From Gracilibacillus oryzae (GTDB lineage: Bacteria; Bacillota; Bacilli; Bacillales; Amphibacillaceae): a stretch of DNA of 35,252 nt. Below, in pieces: positions 8,429 through 16,459 of this stretch. The translations under genes were made by a program, and so were the position numbers. The stretch lies in NCBI RefSeq assembly GCF_009498735.1, contig NZ_ML762453.1, positions 1 to 35,252 on the forward strand, written 5' to 3'. The stretch's first letter is position 1. Each line of letters opens with the position of its first letter. The notes under the pieces were generated by a model, which worked only from the letters and a program-made list of their open reading frames with translations, did no database searches and was not told where the DNA came from.

Positions 8429-9364
8429 ATGGAACAGGTTCTGACTCCACACCTGAAAATGAGAGAATTGAAGCAAAAATATAGTGAAGCGATGAACGCT
8501 AAGGATAGAGCCAAAAGAGATTACTACCGCAGGGAACTGGTCAAGTTTTATATACAGCATGGTTCCTATTTAAAAACAGAGGAAAAAAATGACCGAGAGG
8601 CACTGAATTATCTTGAGCAAGCACTAAAGTGGGAAAAAAATCATGCTCTTGCTAATTACCGTTGTGCACACATTAACTATAAGCAAGCAGAATATGCCCA
8701 TGCCCTAAGCTACTTTCAGAAAGCGTTAGACTCCCATGTAGAGCCTCTAAATGACACATTGATGCAAATAACCCATTTGTACATGGCTGACGCTTCATTG
8801 AAAGTCGCAAGAGAAGCATTAGAAAATAGTGAAGTGTCTGAAGGAATTGGCTCACTTGATGAGGCAAAGATCAAGACACTGCGGGAGCAATTATCGATAC
8901 CGGACTTTTTCCAATTAGAAAAGGCATGGTTCCGTAAAATAATCGATGACCAAGAAGAATTGATTGATACAGTTCAATATGATTTATTATGTGAGGAAAC
9001 ACTCCATGATCCGGATTTAATTATTTTAGTTAATAAAGACGCTAAAACCTGCTTGAAATATCGAAGCTTTACTTCAGAGCCATTAGAAAACAGTACCTAT
9101 CGAGTGCTGTACTTTGTTTTAAAGTCGGGGGATTTTTTAGACAATAAAGCAATTTGTGAAAAAATTGATCTATCAATAGAGACAGAAGAAACAAACGAAA
9201 ACGGCATAAGAACTGCGTTTAAGCGGATAAGAAAGAAGATTCCTTTTTGGGAGCAATTGCTGGAACAAAGGAAGAATGGCCGGAGAACAGAACACCGTTT
9301 GCGAGATGGAATGAAGGTTGCATTTGTGACGGAGGCTGGGGAGATATTGCCAGATGATGTGTAA
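8429..9364 (+). CDS. TPR-repeat protein with winged-helix-like C-terminal region
   Basis: A 311-residue cytoplasmic protein. The N-terminal 50 residues are highly charged. Residues about 50-110 form TPR-like helical pairs (EALNYLEQALKWEKNHALAN and ALSYFQKALDS). The last 110 residues (DPDLIILVNKDAKTCLKYRS onward) include a Lys/Arg-rich segment that could be a winged-helix or effector domain. Function unknown; a Rap/TPR-type regulator is one possibility. ATG 8429 is chosen because GGGGGGA lies six bases upstream and because the whole stretch TTGGAGAATGGGGGG...ATGGAACA is preserved in a truncated second copy at 22622. Upstream in-frame starts are less likely. Confidence 0.6.
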   Translation: MEQVLTPHLKMRELKQKYSEAMNAKDRAKRDYYRRELVKFYIQHGSYLKTEEKNDREALNYLEQALKWEKNHALANYRCAHINYKQAEYAHALSYFQKALDSHVEPLNDTLMQITHLYMADASLKVAREALENSEVSEGIGSLDEAKIKTLREQLSIPDFFQLEKAWFRKIIDDQEELIDTVQYDLLCEETLHDPDLIILVNKDAKTCLKYRSFTSEPLENSTYRVLYFVLKSGDFLDNKAICEKIDLSIETEETNENGIRTAFKRIRKKIPFWEQLLEQRKNGRRTEHRLRDGMKVAFVTEAGEILPDDV

Positions 9365-9372
9365 CAGTTAGT

Positions 9373-9418
9373 GCAGCAAAACAGCCACTTGCCTCAAAAT
9401 AACAAGTGACTGTTCTGC
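9373..9418. terminator. Long hairpin between convergent genes
   Basis: CAGCCACTTG and CAAGTGACTG pair with one mismatch, extended by GCAG/CTGC at the base, between the TPR gene (+) and the cupin gene (-). There is no strong T tract on either side. It is called a bidirectional terminator by position. Confidence 0.5.
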
Positions 9419-9814
9419 TCAAAACAACGATTGAATATCATGGATTTGTTCTTCTGTCAGCTCCATTACCTCACTATTTTCCATACTAGTATCTGAAGCT
9501 TCCATAAGTACTAATTTGGTATCTTTTTCTGTGATGGTGTTATGCCAAAGTCCTTTAGGAATGTTATAAACTTTGTTTCTCTCCATTTCGACTCCTTTAA
9601 AGCCGATTTGATCATTGCTCTCCACTGCATATACAAGTGTACAGCTACCTTCCAGAAGCACAAATAGTTCATCTGTCTTATTATGCCTCTCCAGATTTGA
9701 AAAGCCATTTAAATCATTAGAATTTTTCCAGTTTTTAATTCCTATCATCCACTCATCATTCGCATATACTTTAGACATTCCTTCGCCAGTAAACTTATAT
9801 TTTTCTATTGCCAT
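9419..9814 (-). CDS. Cupin-fold protein, last gene of the sugar operon
   Basis: A small protein of 131 residues with cupin signs: the first motif RHNKTDELFVLLEGSCTL and the second YNIPKGLWHNTI, each offering metal- or sugar-binding His/Glu positions. Such single-domain cupins often act as sugar isomerases, epimerases or binding proteins. The substrate is not predictable. ATG 9814 has GAGGGGGAT just upstream; a longer frame from 9829 would start upstream of that ribosome site. It is the last gene after two sugar ABC permeases, 20 bp downstream of the second, so it probably helps process the imported carbohydrate. Confidence 0.7.
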   Translation of the reverse strand: MAIEKYKFTGEGMSKVYANDEWMIGIKNWKNSNDLNGFSNLERHNKTDELFVLLEGSCTLVYAVESNDQIGFKGVEMERNKVYNIPKGLWHNTITEKDTKLVLMEASDTSMENSEVMELTEEQIHDIQSLF

Positions 9815-9834
9815 GGTTATCCCCCTCATATTTT

Positions 9835-10668
9835 TTATCCTTTAACAGATCCAGCAGTCATTCCCTCTATCAATTTCTTTTGTGCGAAGAAGAATAGAAT
9901 ACATACAGGTATAATTGTAATAATACCCCCAGCAGTCAGTAAATCCCATTGGACACCTAACTGTCCTATTAAGTTCTTTAATGTAACAGGAATTGTCCTT
10001 GTTGATTCATTGGTAAACAGCACTGCAAAAGTATATTCATTCCATGATTGAATAAAGATATACACCCCTGTTGCAATAATTGATGGCATTAAAACCGGCA
10101 ACACCACACGCGTAAATGCTTTCACTCTATTCGCACCATCTATCATAGCAGCTTCCTCCAATGAAGATGGTAAATCCTTTAAATAGCCTGTTAGCATCCA
10201 TACTGAGAATGGAATGGTGAAGGTAGCATACGCTATAACTAATGATGTAGGTGTATATAATAAATTGACACTTCGCATGATTGCAAACAATGGTATAAGC
10301 AATAACACATTTGGAAACATATTATTAGTTAAGAAAAGACTCATAAAAATATTTTTTCCTTTAAAATCAAATCTTGTAAATGCATAAGCTGCAAGTGTAG
10401 AAGCAGTCAATGTCACGACCGTCGTTATTGTTGCTACAAGTAAACTATTAAACATCGGCAACAAAAAGTTAAACTCTCCAAATAACTTAGCATAGGAAGC
10501 AAAAGTTAATTCTTCTGGCCAATATGTGACAGTGGGGCCATATAGCTCACGTTCAGGCTTGATCGATGTAACAAAAGTCCAGTAGAAGGGAAAAACCAAG
10601 AAAAAGAGAATAATCCCTAATGGTATATATAAAGTCAATATTCTATTACCGAAACTTTTTTTAGACAT
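9835..10668 (-). CDS. Carbohydrate ABC transporter permease (MalG/CUT1 type)
   Basis: A 277-residue inner-membrane permease with six predicted membrane segments (the first at about 13-35). The cytoplasmic EAA loop is SLEEAAMIDGANRVKAFTRV at about 169-188, which contacts the ATPase. C-terminal SVKG. The family is CUT1, importing oligosaccharides, polyols or glycerol phosphodiesters. The ATG follows the stop of the first permease by one base, and AAGGAGGG lies in that gene's final codons, so translation is coupled. No ATPase gene is present in the operon, which suggests use of a shared MsmX-type ATPase encoded elsewhere. Confidence 0.92.
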   Translation of the reverse strand: MSKKSFGNRILTLYIPLGIILFFLVFPFYWTFVTSIKPERELYGPTVTYWPEELTFASYAKLFGEFNFLLPMFNSLLVATITTVVTLTASTLAAYAFTRFDFKGKNIFMSLFLTNNMFPNVLLLIPLFAIMRSVNLLYTPTSLVIAYATFTIPFSVWMLTGYLKDLPSSLEEAAMIDGANRVKAFTRVVLPVLMPSIIATGVYIFIQSWNEYTFAVLFTNESTRTIPVTLKNLIGQLGVQWDLLTAGGIITIIPVCILFFFAQKKLIEGMTAGSVKG

Positions 10669-10669
10669 G

Positions 10670-11545
10670 TTACGAACCCTCCTTAAAGGAATTCCTAATA
10701 TACGGAATAGCTACACTTGCAAGCATGAACATTAGCAGCAAAGCCATTCCCGAGGAGTATCCTAAATCAAGAACCGTCGCTTTATTAAAAATATATACAC
10801 TTAGTGTTTGTGTGGAATAGGACGGTCCACCACCTGTCATACTATATATAATATCGACTGAGTTTGCTACCCAGATTACACGTAAAATAATCGTGATAAA
10901 GATTACATTCTTCAATGTAGGAATAGTAATTCTGAACAATTTTTGCAGTTTCGTCGCTCCATCAATATCTGCAGCTTCATACATCTCATGAGGTATACCT
11001 TGTAATCCTGCCAAAATCATAATCGCAAAAAATGGAATCCCTTGCCAAATAATAGTTACGATAACGGAGCCAAATGCAGTCGATGTCTGTGATAGGAACA
11101 TGATCGGTGCATCTATTAAATGTAACTTTAATAAAATATCATTTAATACACCGTAGTTCCCGTCATAAATCCATTTCCACATCAACCCGATAAGCACCCC
11201 TGGAGTTGCCCATGGAATTAAGCTGACAGCCCTTACAAAACCTCGCCCCTTGAATTGTTGATTAAGTAGCAATTCAAGAATAAAACCAAAGAAGAACTGT
11301 AATCCGACCCCGAAGATTACCCAAATTAATGTGTTCTTTACTGCAAGCCAGAATGTTGGATCATTAAACATTTCGATGTAATTCTCAAAACCAACAAATG
11401 ATATTTTATCAGGTCTTCTAAGATCATAGTTTTGGAAACTCATAAATATAGCTTCAATAATGGGATAAAAAACAACAAATGCAACGATTAGCAATGCAGG
11501 TGATATTAATAGATATGGCCAAAAATTAAACTTTTTCTTCTTCAT
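10670..11545 (-). CDS. Carbohydrate ABC transporter permease (MalF/CUT1 type)
   Basis: A 291-residue permease with six predicted membrane segments. Its EAA loop is YEAADIDGATKLQKLFRITI, partner to the MalG-type permease encoded next. The start MKKKKFNFW at 11545 is favoured because AGAGGTGA lies at the right distance; a frame extending to 11584 has no ribosome site and would add a non-membrane leader. It lies 72 bp downstream of the binding-protein gene on the same strand. Confidence 0.92.
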   Translation of the reverse strand: MKKKKFNFWPYLLISPALLIVAFVVFYPIIEAIFMSFQNYDLRRPDKISFVGFENYIEMFNDPTFWLAVKNTLIWVIFGVGLQFFFGFILELLLNQQFKGRGFVRAVSLIPWATPGVLIGLMWKWIYDGNYGVLNDILLKLHLIDAPIMFLSQTSTAFGSVIVTIIWQGIPFFAIMILAGLQGIPHEMYEAADIDGATKLQKLFRITIPTLKNVIFITIILRVIWVANSVDIIYSMTGGGPSYSTQTLSVYIFNKATVLDLGYSSGMALLLMFMLASVAIPYIRNSFKEGS

Positions 11546-11617
11546 TCGATTCACCTCTATCTGTTTCAAGAGCAAGCATGGCACCTACTTAAAGACTGCC
11601 ATGCATCCCTTGATACA

Positions 11618-12922
11618 TTACTCAGCATGCAACTCTTCTTGTAATATTTTCATCGCTTCTTCAGCTGATTTATCACCCAATAGCGCTGCAGCTACTGTAT
11701 TTGGCCAAATGGTACTAATCCACTCAGTAGTTGTATCTTTAATCGGAACAATTCCTGCAAAAGGCATTCCTTCAATAGACGCTTTCATAAACTCGTTGTC
11801 TTGAAAGAAATCTAATTCCTGTACAGATTTGCTAACTGGTACATTACCTGTTGCAACTGTCCAATCTTCCTGGCCTTTTTCGGCTGCTAGATAAGCAACC
11901 CATTCAAATGCTGCATCCTTATGTTGAGAAGATTCAAAGATAACATTTTCCGTATCACCCATAGATGTCCACTGGCCTTCACCAGCAGGGAACGGGAATG
12001 CGGATACATCATCACCAAAAGTATCAACCATCTCTGCTGATGAACCTGTATGGTGAATTGTCATAGCTGTTCTTCCTGATTTAAAATTTGCAATAATTTC
12101 GTTAAAGCCATCCGTAGACGCTGTTGGTGGTGCATATCCATTGCTATAAATATCAATAAAGTCTTTCATCCCTTGAATGGAGGCCTCACTTGTCAGGTCA
12201 TCAAAACTTCCGCCTCGTGCGTGTATGAAGCTTCCCCAAGGCTCCTGACCGCCAGTAGCTCCTCGCATACCGAATCCATAAACATCTGTTTTACCATCGC
12301 CATTCGTATCCATTGTCGTTTTTTCGATGGCAGTTAATAATTCTTCATAGGTTGTTGGTACTTCTACTCCAGCTTCTTCAAAAATAGATGGTCTATAGTA
12401 AACGTATAATACCTGTGTATTCCAAGGCATTAAATAAATGCTGTCAGTGCCACTCGCCTGCTTCATAATGTCATAAATATTAGAATCAATATCGTCTTTT
12501 TTATCCCAATTTGCAATATAGTCGTCTAAATTTAAGAGAAGATCGTTTGCTGTAAATAACGGAGTAGAGGTAAGCTTAAAAGAAGCAACATCTGGACCTC
12601 CCCCACCGATAGCGGCAGTAAATAACGTTTCACTGTATCCCCCACCATCCCAAGGGTATTCTTCACCAACAACAGTAATACCTTTATCGTTTGTCTCATT
12701 AAATTCTTTTATGATGTCCTGCATTAATTGCGAATACTCACTATTATCTGCCCAATACCAATACGTTATAGTAGCTCCTTCCTCACTATTGTTTTCTTCT
12801 GTACTTCCTGTTGAATCTTCTGAGTTATTAGCATTAGGATCTGCAGAATTCCTTGCAGCAGTACATCCAAACAATACAGCACTGATCAACGCAACAACAC
12901 AAATAAACAGTAATCTTTTCAT
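11618..12922 (-). CDS. Extracellular solute-binding lipoprotein (family 1, sugar)
   Basis: A 434-residue binding protein that captures the substrate outside the membrane for the two permeases. The N-terminus is a lipoprotein signal: charged MKRLL, a hydrophobic core, and the lipobox LFGC with lipidated Cys20, then an Asn/Glu/Ser-rich linker to about residue 50. The mature domain begins ATITYWYWADNSEY, typical of CUT1 sugar-binding proteins. Trp, Tyr and acidic residues such as PWDGGGYSE are likely in the sugar pocket. The second of two adjacent ATGs has better spacing from GGGAG. Substrate unknown; the transketolase genes in the operon hint at a pentose, branched sugar or related compound. 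Confidence 0.92.
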   Translation of the reverse strand: MKRLLFICVVALISAVLFGCTAARNSADPNANNSEDSTGSTEENNSEEGATITYWYWADNSEYSQLMQDIIKEFNETNDKGITVVGEEYPWDGGGYSETLFTAAIGGGGPDVASFKLTSTPLFTANDLLLNLDDYIANWDKKDDIDSNIYDIMKQASGTDSIYLMPWNTQVLYVYYRPSIFEEAGVEVPTTYEELLTAIEKTTMDTNGDGKTDVYGFGMRGATGGQEPWGSFIHARGGSFDDLTSEASIQGMKDFIDIYSNGYAPPTASTDGFNEIIANFKSGRTAMTIHHTGSSAEMVDTFGDDVSAFPFPAGEGQWTSMGDTENVIFESSQHKDAAFEWVAYLAAEKGQEDWTVATGNVPVSKSVQELDFFQDNEFMKASIEGMPFAGIVPIKDTTTEWISTIWPNTVAAALLGDKSAEEAMKILQEELHAE

Positions 12923-12985
12923 CATTTCTCCCTCTTTCTTGTTAAATTAATTTAGGTAAAATGATTATGCCTTTTATGCTACTAA

Positions 12986-13948
12986 TCAATTGGTAGACAT
13001 AGCTGTGTTCTTCTTTTTTCGGATGACATTCTGTGCTGCTTCAGCAATCTTTTCCGCAGTTAATCCATACTTTGTCAGAAGTTCTTCAGGCGGACCTGAT
13101 TCTCCAAAAGTATCTTGTGTACCAATTCGCATCAATGGAACGGGCGAGTGTTCTGAGAGGACTTCTGATACCACCCCTCCTAAACCACCTATTACAGAAT
13201 GTTCTTCAGCAGTTACAACACAACCTGTTTTCTTCACTGATTCAACGACTGCTTCCTCATCAATCGGCTTTATTGTATGCATATTGATAACTTCAGCTTC
13301 AATTCCTTTTTCCTTCAATATATCTCTAGCCTCTATTGCTCGTTCTACCATAATTCCACAAGCAATAAGAGTTACATCCTTACCGTTGTTCATTTTTCGC
13401 GCTTTTCCTATCTCAAATTGGCCAACCCCATTAGTAAGCTCTGGCACTGGTGTTCTACCTAACCTTAAGTAAACTGGTCCTTCATAAGCTGCTGCAGCTC
13501 TAGTTGCTTCATAAGCTTCCGATGCATCCGCAGGTACCAGTACAGTCATATTTGGCATGGCACGCATTGATGCTATGTCCTCTAAAGCCTGATGTGTTGC
13601 TCCATCTTCACCTGTTGTTAGACCAGCATGACTTACTGCAATTTTCACATTGGATCGGTTATAGCAAACTGCTAATCTGATTTGCTCATTCGCTCGTTGT
13701 GCTGCAAAAACTGCATATGTTGTTGCAAAAGGAATATATCTCGATAAAGCTAATCCTGCAGCTGTACCAATCATGTCTTGCTCTGCAATTCCTATTTGAA
13801 AATATCGCTCAGGATATTTTTCTGCAAAATAATGCACCTTAACAGACTCAGCTAAATCTGCACATAAAGCAACTACCTTTTCATTCTCCTCCCCCAGCTC
13901 TACCATTGCTTGCCCAAAACCATCACGACCAGCTCTTTTCCCTGCCAT
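12986..13948 (-). CDS. Transketolase C-terminal subunit (split enzyme)
   Basis: A 320-residue protein matching the pyrimidine-binding and C-terminal domains of transketolase. The catalytic Glu that activates thiamine diphosphate is E56 in QIGIAEQDM, and SHAGLTTGEDGATHQ (106-120) follows with its conserved His residues. It forms an enzyme with the N-terminal subunit encoded upstream and would transfer two-carbon ketol units between sugar phosphates. A strong AAAGGAGGA site precedes ATG. A 48-bp gap separates it from the N-terminal subunit gene, unusually wide for a coupled pair, and this gap holds two tandem cre-like sites. Similar split enzymes serve apulose-4-phosphate metabolism and other peripheral sugar pathways, but no kinase or isomerase is present here. 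Confidence 0.93.
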   Translation of the reverse strand: MAGKRAGRDGFGQAMVELGEENEKVVALCADLAESVKVHYFAEKYPERYFQIGIAEQDMIGTAAGLALSRYIPFATTYAVFAAQRANEQIRLAVCYNRSNVKIAVSHAGLTTGEDGATHQALEDIASMRAMPNMTVLVPADASEAYEATRAAAAYEGPVYLRLGRTPVPELTNGVGQFEIGKARKMNNGKDVTLIACGIMVERAIEARDILKEKGIEAEVINMHTIKPIDEEAVVESVKKTGCVVTAEEHSVIGGLGGVVSEVLSEHSPVPLMRIGTQDTFGESGPPEELLTKYGLTAEKIAEAAQNVIRKKKNTAMSTN

Positions 13949-13966
13949 AGATTTTCCTCCTTTTAA

Positions 13967-13994
13967 ATTAAACGCTTACATTAAGCGCTTACAT
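13967..13994 (-). promoter_or_regulatory. Two tandem cre-like sites (CcpA) inside the operon
   Basis: On the minus strand ATGTAAGCGCTTAAT (13980-13994) and ATGTAAGCGTTTAAT (13967-13981) overlap by two bases and repeat with a 13-bp period. Each fits the cre consensus WTGNAANCGNWNNCW at all fixed positions except one (A for C near the end). They lie between the stop of the N-terminal transketolase gene and the ribosome site of the C-terminal one. CcpA bound here could act as a roadblock. An operator for another LacI-family regulator is the alternative. Confidence 0.6.
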
Positions 13995-13996
13995 TA

Positions 13997-14839
13997 TTAT
14001 TTTAAAACTAGATCGTCTGCAAAACCGCATATCCCAATTTCATTTAATGCCAAAAGGGCTTCTTCTTCCGAAGGGGCTTTCCCATGCCATACCGCCTCAT
14101 GTTCCATATAGGAGATTCCATTTCCTAAAACAGTTTTTGAAATGATAACTGTTGGAGAACCTTCATTTTTTTCAAATTGGTCAAATGCATGCTTGATCTC
14201 CTGAAGATTATGACCATCAATTGATATTACATTCCAACCAAAAGCCTTGAATTTTTCATCAATCGGTTCGATATTCATCACATCATTTACTTTTCCATCA
14301 ATTTGAATATTATTCCAGTTAATAATTAATGCTAAGTTATCTAGCTTGTGATGGGCAGATGTCATCATAGCTTCCCAAATTTGACCTTCTTGAAGTTCGC
14401 CATCTCCTACTAGACAATAAACGTTCACATCACTATTACTTAACTTTTGCGCCATCGCTACTCCATTAGCGATAGAGAGTCCTTGGCCGAGCGGTCCTGA
14501 GGCTGTCTCCACTCCCGGTAAGTCTTCTCTAGATGGGTGACCTTGCAGCCTTGAATTAATTTTTCTAAATGTTGCTAGCTCCTCTACATCAAAATAACCT
14601 GATCTAGCAAGAGAAGAGTAAAGAGCAAGGCAAATATGACCATTACTCAAGATAAATCTGTCACGACCCTCCCAATCTGGTTGTTCAGGAGTGTGACGAA
14701 GACGGCTAAAGTATAACTCCGCAAATATCTCTGCAGTACCAAGCGCTCCTCCAGGATGTCCAGTGTTTGCTGAACACAATTGAATAATGTCTCTTTTAAT
14801 TCTTTTAGTGACTTTCTCTAAATACTCTACTGACTGCAT
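13997..14839 (-). CDS. Transketolase N-terminal subunit (split enzyme)
   Basis: A 280-residue protein equal to the thiamine-diphosphate (PP) domain of transketolase. Visible motifs are GHPGG near residue 27, SNGHICLALY, TASGPLGQGLS, and the cofactor-binding motif that starts GDGELQEGQ and ends at the Asn pair in NWNNIQIDG. The start is the ATG at 14839 because AAGGAGGC lies eight bases upstream; an earlier ATG at 14857 would contain this ribosome site in its own codons. It begins 27 bp after the regulator gene and partners with the C-terminal subunit downstream. Confidence 0.93.
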   Translation of the reverse strand: MQSVEYLEKVTKRIKRDIIQLCSANTGHPGGALGTAEIFAELYFSRLRHTPEQPDWEGRDRFILSNGHICLALYSSLARSGYFDVEELATFRKINSRLQGHPSREDLPGVETASGPLGQGLSIANGVAMAQKLSNSDVNVYCLVGDGELQEGQIWEAMMTSAHHKLDNLALIINWNNIQIDGKVNDVMNIEPIDEKFKAFGWNVISIDGHNLQEIKHAFDQFEKNEGSPTVIISKTVLGNGISYMEHEAVWHGKAPSEEEALLALNEIGICGFADDLVLK

Positions 14840-14866
14840 GTTTATTGCCTCCTTCATTTTTATTAT

Positions 14867-15556
14867 TTATTTATCTTCTAAAGCCATAAAACCTAAAAGT
14901 CGCGATCTTATGTCTTTAAAATGTAAATCAAGAAATTCTTCTGCTTTTTCTAAATCTTGTGTTACGATCGCTTCATATAATCTCTTGTGTAATGCAGCTG
15001 CTTCTACCAGATTGCTTGAACGGTGAAATTCACTCATATCATCAAACAAATCCCAAAACGCAGCCAGAAGTTGATCTAACAAGATATTGTCAGTTCTGGA
15101 ATATAAAATTCTATGAAATAAGTGATCTTCTTCCTTGAACACTTTTTCTTCGATTGCCTTCGCTTCCATTCGGTTTACTAAGTCACGCATCACTTGTAAA
15201 TCCTCCAATTTGAGCGATTGTATGACAACTGGTAAAAATCCTTTTTCTAATACCAACCTTACTTCTAATAATTCTAATAAGGTATTTGGTCTTGCTTTAA
15301 GTAAAATATTCCATCCATCAGTTATCGAACTACTTACATTCGGTAGTTGTACCTCGCGCCCTTTACCTTGAGCAGAAACAATAATACCACTTGCTTTGAA
15401 TTCAATCAGTAGTTCCCTAAGTGTTGGCCTGCTTATGCCTAAAATTTCCGTTAATTCATTCTCAGATGGAAAGCTTCTGCCTGTCGAAAGGCAATCAATA
15501 ATAATATCTAACATTTTGTCTTTTATCTTTTTTTTCTTATCTCGGAGCTCAGTCAA
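14867..15556 (-). CDS. GntR-family (FadR subfamily) transcriptional regulator
   Basis: A 229-residue regulator, first gene of the sugar operon. Residues about 25-70 form the winged helix-turn-helix (SFPSENELTEILGISRPTLR), followed by the wing AQGKGREVQL. Residues about 90-220 form an all-helical FCD ligand-binding domain with potential metal-binding residues in EEDHLFHRIL, LHKRLYEAI and LDLHFKDI. The start is TTG with AGAGGT seven bases upstream. It probably represses its own operon and is released by a sugar or sugar-phosphate; repeated motifs at 15603 and 15762 are the best operator candidates. The ligand is unknown. Confidence 0.88.
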   Translation of the reverse strand: MTELRDKKKKIKDKMLDIIIDCLSTGRSFPSENELTEILGISRPTLRELLIEFKASGIIVSAQGKGREVQLPNVSSSITDGWNILLKARPNTLLELLEVRLVLEKGFLPVVIQSLKLEDLQVMRDLVNRMEAKAIEEKVFKEEDHLFHRILYSRTDNILLDQLLAAFWDLFDDMSEFHRSSNLVEAAALHKRLYEAIVTQDLEKAEEFLDLHFKDIRSRLLGFMALEDK

Positions 15557-15596
15557 TTTTCTACCTCTCTTTGAAAGCCTTTTAGTTATTGAGATG

Positions 15597-15626
15597 ATAA
15601 TACAACATGTTTGACAAGTTTGTCAA
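15597..15626 (-). promoter_or_regulatory. Sugar-operon promoter with embedded GntR operator candidate
   Basis: On the minus strand TTGACA (15621-15626), an 18-bp spacer and TATTAT (15597-15602) sit about 40 bp before the regulator's TTG start. The -35 overlaps a perfect inverted repeat TTGACA-AACT-TGTCAA, and the spacer contains ACTTGTCAAACATGTTG (15603-15619), which recurs on the other strand at 15762-15778. A repressor bound here would block RNA polymerase directly. Confidence 0.65.
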
Positions 15627-15761
15627 TGGGATCATTTTTAAAAAGTCATTCCCCTAAGAAAAACGAAAGTGTTCACACTATAATAATGTCACTTTAAATA
15701 TGGGTCTTCCAATTAATTATTTAATTTTTATGACTAGTCTTATTTATTTCTTAGGATTTTA

Positions 15762-15778
15762 ACTTGTCAAACAGGTGT
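15762..15778 (+). promoter_or_regulatory. Second copy of the putative GntR operator motif
   Basis: ACTTGTCAAACAGGTGT matches the motif in the operon promoter at 14 of 17 positions, the first 12 identical, in the opposite orientation about 160 bp away. Apart from this site, nothing gene-like was seen between 15627 and 15880. It may be an auxiliary operator allowing looping. Confidence 0.45.
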
Positions 15779-15880
15779 CGATATTCCAGAGAGGGTTCTG
15801 TCAGTCCCCGCTTAGAAAACTAACTGGCAAACCATCCCTATTTTCCCCTTTCTGTCCCATAATTTAAATAAACACTTCCT

Positions 15881-15909
15881 TTGAAAGCGTTTTCTGATTG
15901 GTGTAGAAT
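15881..15909 (+). promoter_or_regulatory. Promoter overlapped by a consensus cre site
   Basis: TTGAAA (15881-15886), a 17-bp spacer and TAGAAT (15904-15909) make a good SigA-type promoter 33 bp before the micro-protein gene. TTGAAAGCGTTTTCT (15881-15895) satisfies every fixed position of the cre consensus and covers the -35 box, so CcpA would be expected to repress this promoter when preferred sugars are plentiful. Confidence 0.7.
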
Positions 15910-15941
15910 AAGATTGATCAAATTAGAAATGAGGTGAAAAT

Positions 15942-16091
15942 ATGGCTGTAAAACATACCCCGACAGGAATTATTCATAGTGGATCAAAAGGTAGTACTAC
16001 TGGATGTGGTTATAATACTAATGACCATGCAAGTCATTGGGCAAACACTAATAGTAGAATTACTTGTGAGAAAAATGGCTGTAAAAATTAA
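15942..16091 (+). CDS. 49-residue Cys/His-containing micro-protein
   Basis: ATG 15942 has GAGGTG seven bases upstream and follows a convincing promoter. The protein is hydrophilic, has no membrane segment and holds Cys22, Cys42 and Cys47 with His5, His12, His29 and His32. Segments are GSKGSTTGCGYNTNDHASHW and ITCEKNGCKN. The Cys/His set could bind zinc or form disulfides. I have an impression of similar small uncharacterised Bacillus proteins but cannot name a family. A peptide precursor is a less likely alternative, as no modification or export gene is adjacent. Its cre-overlapped promoter suggests expression under carbon limitation. Confidence 0.6.
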   Translation: MAVKHTPTGIIHSGSKGSTTGCGYNTNDHASHWANTNSRITCEKNGCKN

Positions 16092-16240
16092 CTGAAACAT
16101 AAGCTCTGGTAATGCAGATTCCTCTCACGCATAGAAAACGTAGCCGGGGAGAATTTCCCGGATGATTTGTAGAGAGATAGATATTAAATTAAGCAATTAT
16201 GCTGCATGCTCATTTGTAAATAAATTGTAAATATTTTATA

Positions 16241-16297
16241 AAAACCTGCCTCCTTTCTTTATAATCGTTTGATTATAGAATTGAGGAGGTTTTTTTG
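16241..16297 (+). terminator. Strong nested-hairpin terminator
   Basis: AACCTGCCTCC pairs with GAGGAGGTT around an inner perfect stem TATAATC-GTTT-GATTATA, followed by TTTTTTT. It ends transcription from the micro-protein gene. The A-rich left flank would also let it work on the minus strand. A short GC-rich dyad (CCGGG/CCCGG near 16153-16170) precedes it. Confidence 0.8.
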
Positions 16298-16351
16298 TCT
16301 AAGGATGAATCAAGCAAAAGTATAGCGACATTATTTCTTCAAAAGGTAATC

Positions 16352-16459
16352 AAAGTTACTTAGTTACCTGCAGTTACCCAAAATAGGGTATACTGCCATA
16401 TAGAGAATAATATGAGGGGAATACCTAAAATCGGTAACCTATGGTAACTTAGTAACTTT
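16352..16459. repeat. Mirror-symmetric array of GTTAC / GTAAC elements
   Basis: Three GTTAC elements start at 16355, 16363 and 16373 (spacing 8 then 10). Three inverted GTAAC elements start at 16434, 16444 and 16452 (spacing 10 then 8), so the spacing is mirrored. The 27-base arms (16352-16378 and 16433-16459) pair at 22 positions around a centre of about 54 bp, which itself has AGGGTAT and ATACCT. AT-rich DNA follows to about 16650. The look is that of an iteron cluster or multi-dimer operator. No initiator gene is adjacent. Confidence 0.6.

Noticed and set aside
12990-13472. 160-codon plus-strand open frame opposite the transketolase C-terminal gene
   Set aside because: It is antisense to a clear, motif-complete transketolase subunit, has no ribosome site, and its composition is that of a reverse-strand shadow.
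16352-16459. CRISPR array
   Set aside because: The repeated units are only 5-7 bases, half are inverted, and there are no uniform spacers.
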